Below are positions 60,816 to 64,000 of a stretch of DNA of 64,000 nucleotides, in pieces. The translations under genes and the position numbers were made by a program. The first letter of the stretch is position 1; the number at the start of each line of letters is the position of its first letter. The notes beneath the pieces were generated by a model. That model did not search any database. It was given only the letters and a program-made list of their open reading frames with translations, and was not told the origin of the DNA. Origin of the DNA: Paraburkholderia phenazinium (GTDB taxonomy: Bacteria > Pseudomonadota > Gammaproteobacteria > Burkholderiales > Burkholderiaceae); contig NZ_FNCJ01000010.1 of assembly GCF_900100735.1 (NCBI RefSeq), positions 124,001 to 188,000 on the forward strand, written 5' to 3'.

Positions 60816-61814
60816 TTACTTCGATGCCAGACCCATCTTTTCACGCACGTCCGCGACGTTGTCACGCGTGGCCAGCATGCCGGTCGTCAGCGTGAGCATC
60901 GGCGGTTCCTTGCCTTGCGTGATCCAGTCGTACATCAGCGTCGAGGTTTCTTCGCCGTGGCGCTTCGGGCTGATGATGACCGTGCCGTAGAAGCCCGTCG
61001 GGGTCGGCTTCTTGAACTCGTTCAAGGCCGAATCCGAACCGCCGATACCGATACCGATCATGTTGTCCGCCTTGAAGCCGCGGCCTTCTGCTGCACGCAC
61101 GGCGCCGAGCACGGCTTCGTCGTTCAGGCCGTAGGCGATCCAGTGCTTGTACTGCGGATTCTTGGTCAGTGCGATGTTGGCAGCGTTAAAAGCGTTTTCC
61201 GTGTCGGTCTTCGCTTGCGGCGCTTCAACCACGTTGGCCTTCGGGAAACCTGCGGCGACGAGCGCGTCGGTTGCGCCGGACGTGCGGTCAACTGCGGTCG
61301 GCAACTGGTTGTAGGTCACGTCGATCGCGCCGACATCCTTCATGTCCCAGCCACGCTTCTTGATTTCCGCAGCCAGACCTTCGCCAACCTGCTTGCCGAT
61401 GTTGTAGGCCGAAATGCCCATGTGCGGCACGCTGGCGATCGGCTTGCCTGCGCCGTCGACGAGGCGGTCGTCGACCGTCATCATCTTCAGTCCATCAGCC
61501 TTCGCCTTGGCGACGATGCCCGGTCCGAGCTTGACGTCAGGCGTGCAGATAATGAAACCCTGCGCCTTTTGTGCGGCCAGGTTGTCGATAGCGCTCATCA
61601 CCTTCTCGCCCGAGGGTGCGCCGATCTTCACCAGCGTGAAGCCCTTCTGCTTGGCAGCAATCTCGGCAAACTTCCATTCGTCCTGGAACCACGGTTCTTC
61701 CGGCTGCTTCACCAGAAAACCGATCTTGACCTCGTCAGCGGCCTGGACGACGGGCGCGTTGAACAGCACACCTGCTGCTGCAGCGGCCAGCGTGAGGAAA
61801 ATTCTACGTTTCAT
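60816..61814 (-). CDS. araF: L-arabinose/D-galactose periplasmic binding protein
   Basis: A 332-residue periplasmic sugar-binding protein very close to E. coli AraF, which binds L-arabinose, D-galactose and D-fucose. It has a signal peptide of about 25 residues (ending PVVQAAD). The mature protein opens VKIGFLVKQPEEPWFQDEW, with GFIICTPDVKLGP, MMTVDDRLVDG, and the second-lobe GLNDEAVLGAVRAAEG and TGFYGTVIISPKRHG. The ATG at 61814 follows AGGAGACTGC. Upstream is a 201-base gap without a visible gene. Confidence 0.93.
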   Translation of the reverse strand: MKRRIFLTLAAAAAGVLFNAPVVQAADEVKIGFLVKQPEEPWFQDEWKFAEIAAKQKGFTLVKIGAPSGEKVMSAIDNLAAQKAQGFIICTPDVKLGPGIVAKAKADGLKMMTVDDRLVDGAGKPIASVPHMGISAYNIGKQVGEGLAAEIKKRGWDMKDVGAIDVTYNQLPTAVDRTSGATDALVAAGFPKANVVEAPQAKTDTENAFNAANIALTKNPQYKHWIAYGLNDEAVLGAVRAAEGRGFKADNMIGIGIGGSDSALNEFKKPTPTGFYGTVIISPKRHGEETSTLMYDWITQGKEPPMLTLTTGMLATRDNVADVREKMGLASK

Positions 61815-62015
61815 GTTGCAGTCTCCTGACTAATTAGTAGATAACGAGAAGGTATCGGCCGCGTCTTCTTATCCGGTCCTGACACACGCGGCCAGCGCGT
61901 CAACCGGTTAAAACTGGGCGGGCGCTCTATCTATGGCGCCTCGCGTTGTTTCGCTCTGCTTCCTTGCGGTGCGCGTTCCACGACGCAGCGCAGCTTGCTT
62001 CTGTTCTCGTGCGGC

Positions 62016-62861
62016 TCAGTCGTGGTACAGCGCCGAGCGCCCGCCATCCACCGTGATACAGCTCGCATTGATAAACGGCGCCTCGTCCGAAGCGAGGAAT
62101 ACCGCCGTCATCGCCACTTCTTCCGGGCGGCCGATACGCTTCATCGGCTGCAGGTCGAGCGTCGCCTGCCTCGCCGCGGCCGGATCGGCCTGACCGTTCC
62201 ACCAGTCGTGTGTCAACTGCGTTTCGATGTAGCCCGGCGCGATCGCATTGACGCGCACATTGCGCGGCGCATATTCGATGCCGAGCGCGCGGGTCAATCC
62301 AATTACGCCGTGCTTCGCCACCGGGTATGGGAAGCAGCCCGGAATGATCTTGAATGCGTGCGTCGAGGCGATATTCACGATGCTGCCCGCGCCGCGCTCG
62401 ACCATCCCCGGCAACACCGCGCGGCAACCGTTCCAGACTCCGTCCAGATCGACCGCGAAGCAGCGCCGCCAGTCGTCGTCGGTCATCGTCAGCGGGTCGC
62501 AGAACACGTTGATGCCGGCGTTGTTCACCAGCACGTCCACTGCGCCGAATGCGTTTTCGGCTTCGCGCACCGCATGCTGGACCGAGGCGGATTGCGTCAC
62601 ATCGGTCTGCACGGCGAGCACTTTCGCGCCGCTAGCTGCCGGCCCGCTCCCGTCACTGGTCGCACTCACACCATTCGCACCTGGGACGCCGCTTGTCCTG
62701 CACGCCACTTCAATATCTCGCGCGGTGCGCTGCGCGGTTTCAATATCCAGTTCCGCCAGCACGACCGCCGCACCCTCGCGCGCAAACGCCAGCGCAATGG
62801 CCGCACCGATGCCGCGACCGGCGCCGGTAATCAACGCGACCTTGTTGGCGAGGCGGTTCAT
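62016..62861 (-). CDS. Short-chain dehydrogenase with low-complexity insertion
   Basis: A 281-residue SDR with all catalytic elements: TGAGRGIG (residues 12-19), LVNNAGIN, Ser in NIASTHAF, YPVAKHG (Tyr-Lys) and C-terminal CITVDGGRSALYHD. Residues about 54-78 form a Gly/Ser/Ala-rich insertion between the second helix and the strand leading to QTDVT, not usual for the family. It overlaps the aldolase gene by 4 bases and belongs to the sugar cluster. It could be a second sugar dehydrogenase (for example galactose or fucose specific). Confidence 0.85.
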   Translation of the reverse strand: MNRLANKVALITGAGRGIGAAIALAFAREGAAVVLAELDIETAQRTARDIEVACRTSGVPGANGVSATSDGSGPAASGAKVLAVQTDVTQSASVQHAVREAENAFGAVDVLVNNAGINVFCDPLTMTDDDWRRCFAVDLDGVWNGCRAVLPGMVERGAGSIVNIASTHAFKIIPGCFPYPVAKHGVIGLTRALGIEYAPRNVRVNAIAPGYIETQLTHDWWNGQADPAAARQATLDLQPMKRIGRPEEVAMTAVFLASDEAPFINASCITVDGGRSALYHD

Positions 62862-63538
62862 TTCTTTGCGCTCGCTCGAGCGATCCGCAAGCCGTTGATA
62901 TAGGCCCGCGCATGCGAGGCCGTCGCCGCTGGGCTCTGGCCCGGCTTGTACAGCGCCGAGCCGAGGCCGAAGCCGTTCGCCCCGGCGGTCAGAAACGGCC
63001 CCATGTTGTCCGGCGTAATGCCGCCGACCGGCACCAGCGGCACTTCCGCCGCGATCACCGCGCGCCAGGCCTTCACGACCTGGCAGCCGAGCTGTTCGGC
63101 CGGGAACATTTTCAGCACGTCGGCGCCGTTTTTCAGCGCGAGGAACGCTTCGTTCGGGGTGGCGACGCCCGGCGCGCACGCCAGGCCCTGAGCCTTCGCG
63201 GCCGTGACCACTTCCGCATCGCTGTGCGGCATGACGATCAGTTCGCCCCCCGCCGACTTCACCTCGTGGACGAAGCTCGCATGCAGCACCGTGCCCGCAC
63301 CGACGATTGCATCGGCCGGCAGCGCCTTGCGGATCGCAGCAATGCTATCGAACGGCTGCGGCGAATTGAGCGGCACCTCGACGATCCGAAAACCCGCTTC
63401 GTACAGCGCCTGACCATGTTCGGCGGCATCGGCGGGCGTGACGCCGCGCAGAATCGCGATCAGCGGGCACGCCGCGAACGCGGCCATCAGAGCCGCATGC
63501 GGCAGATACGGGGCGGGTAAATTGATGTGGGGTTGCAT
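62858..63538 (-). CDS. dgoA: 2-dehydro-3-deoxy-6-phosphogalactonate aldolase
   Basis: Cleaves KDPGal to pyruvate and glyceraldehyde-3-phosphate in the De Ley-Doudoroff galactose pathway. It is 226 residues long. KDPG-aldolase family fold with Glu in RIVEVPLNSP (about E54), GAGTVL and the Schiff-base Lys in VLKMFPAEQLG (about K143). The LNSP motif marks the galactonate branch rather than Eda. The ATG at 63538 was chosen; the extended frame overlaps the kinase. It lies 32 bases after dgoK. Confidence 0.93.
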   Translation of the reverse strand: MQPHINLPAPYLPHAALMAAFAACPLIAILRGVTPADAAEHGQALYEAGFRIVEVPLNSPQPFDSIAAIRKALPADAIVGAGTVLHASFVHEVKSAGGELIVMPHSDAEVVTAAKAQGLACAPGVATPNEAFLALKNGADVLKMFPAEQLGCQVVKAWRAVIAAEVPLVPVGGITPDNMGPFLTAGANGFGLGSALYKPGQSPAATASHARAYINGLRIARASAKK

Positions 63539-63570
63539 CTCGGTTCCTTGTCTATGTCGTGCGCGGCGGC

Positions 63571-64000
63571 TTAACTGGCGCGTGCAGCGCCGGAGGCCGG
63601 CGTCAGCGCAGGCGTCGCCGCCGTTGCCGACAGTCCTGCCTGAGTCGCAATGCGCCACAGGCCGCGTTCGGTGGCTTGCCGGACCAGCTTCGCCTCGGTA
63701 CAGCCGAATTGCGTCAGCGCAAGCTGATAACGCTCGCACAATGCTTCATTGCCGATCAGGCGCAGCGCGTGACCCGCGAGGCCGGTTTGATGTTGCGCTA
63801 GCACAGTGCCGAGGCCGGCAAGTTCGTGGCCGATCAGCAGGCCCGACAGATAGTCGGGTTGCTGCTGGCCAGTAAGCTGTCCGGTCAGGCCAAGGGTGCG
63901 CGAGCTGAACACCGTCGCGAGCACACCCGCCTGCCCTTTCAGCCGCGCGATGTTCACGCCGCGTAGAAATGCATCGGTATCCAGACGATCGGGCGTCACC
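63571..64000 (-). CDS. dgoK: 2-dehydro-3-deoxygalactonokinase (5' part outside window)
   Basis: Phosphorylates KDGal for the adjacent aldolase. Only the C-terminal 142 residues are visible. These include FLRGVNIARLKGQAGVLATVF, TRTLG-type SSRTLGLTGQL and YLSGLLIGHELAGL, matching the DgoK C-terminal domain. The frame is open to the right edge. It is followed by dgoA with a 32-base gap. The pair is usually fused or adjacent in galactonate operons. Confidence 0.9.
   Translation of the reverse strand, partial: VTPDRLDTDAFLRGVNIARLKGQAGVLATVFSSRTLGLTGQLTGQQQPDYLSGLLIGHELAGLGTVLAQHQTGLAGHALRLIGNEALCERYQLALTQFGCTEAKLVRQATERGLWRIATQAGLSATAATPALTPASGAARAS

Overview
The window is GC-rich, densely coded chromosome from a betaproteobacterium. 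Gene content and order (bamE/fur, dapB, ExbBD-type pair, leuS-lptE-holA-proA, Entner-Doudoroff genes under HexR, DctA next to allantoin genes, an AraFGH-type sugar cluster) fit Burkholderia sensu lato, most likely Paraburkholderia. That placement is inference from gene content; no rRNA or whole-genome marker is present. I saw no insertion sequence, prophage, CRISPR array or tRNA. Most of the window is core chromosome with accessory islets.

Layout. 1-5.2 kb: rplM (cut by the left edge), a candidate sRNA with anti-Shine-Dalgarno motifs, an OsmC-family gene, rnpB, a DUF3025 gene with pyrC, and a class II amidotransferase. 5.3-11.1 kb: glutamate/aspartate ABC transporter gltIJKL, glutamate dehydrogenase and a LysR regulator. 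11.3-18.7 kb: purB, gluconate kinase and permease, edd-eda, and divergent hexR with HexR-box-like sites between them. 18.8-26.9 kb: two tandem trimeric autotransporter adhesin genes with the same N-terminal signal region and similar upstream regions; the downstream copy carries an in-frame TGA after its signal region. 27.4-37.5 kb: hemJ-like gene, proA, holA, lptE, leuS, exbD/exbB-like pair, dapB, bamE and divergent fur.

37.6-41.5 kb: allA, alc and a DctA-type permease in one direction, with a divergent FadR-type GntR regulator and a perfect 8-1-8 palindrome just upstream of dctA. 41.6-47.2 kb: gapA and tkt, then a spermidine-synthase-like gene, a VOC protein and rsmE. 47.3-48.7 kb: a secreted RNase Sa/barnase-type ribonuclease with its barstar-type inhibitor, followed by a candidate plus-strand sRNA. 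48.7-54.9 kb: maeB, thiL-pgpA-pncC, a DUF985 cupin and pyrF. 55-64 kb: a sugar oxidation cluster (aldose 1-epimerase, lactonase, SDR dehydrogenase, AraFGH-type importer, second SDR, KDPGal aldolase, KDGal kinase cut by the right edge). This is best read as D-galactose/L-arabinose uptake followed by oxidative catabolism.

Several parts converge on central carbon metabolism: gluconate uptake and phosphorylation, Entner-Doudoroff enzymes, gapA/tkt, malic enzyme, and the galactose branch all yield pyruvate and glyceraldehyde-3-phosphate. The less ordinary items are the two sRNA candidates, the interrupted adhesin paralogue, the RNase/barstar pair, the permease-allantoicase operon and a terminator-like hairpin inside the glt operon.
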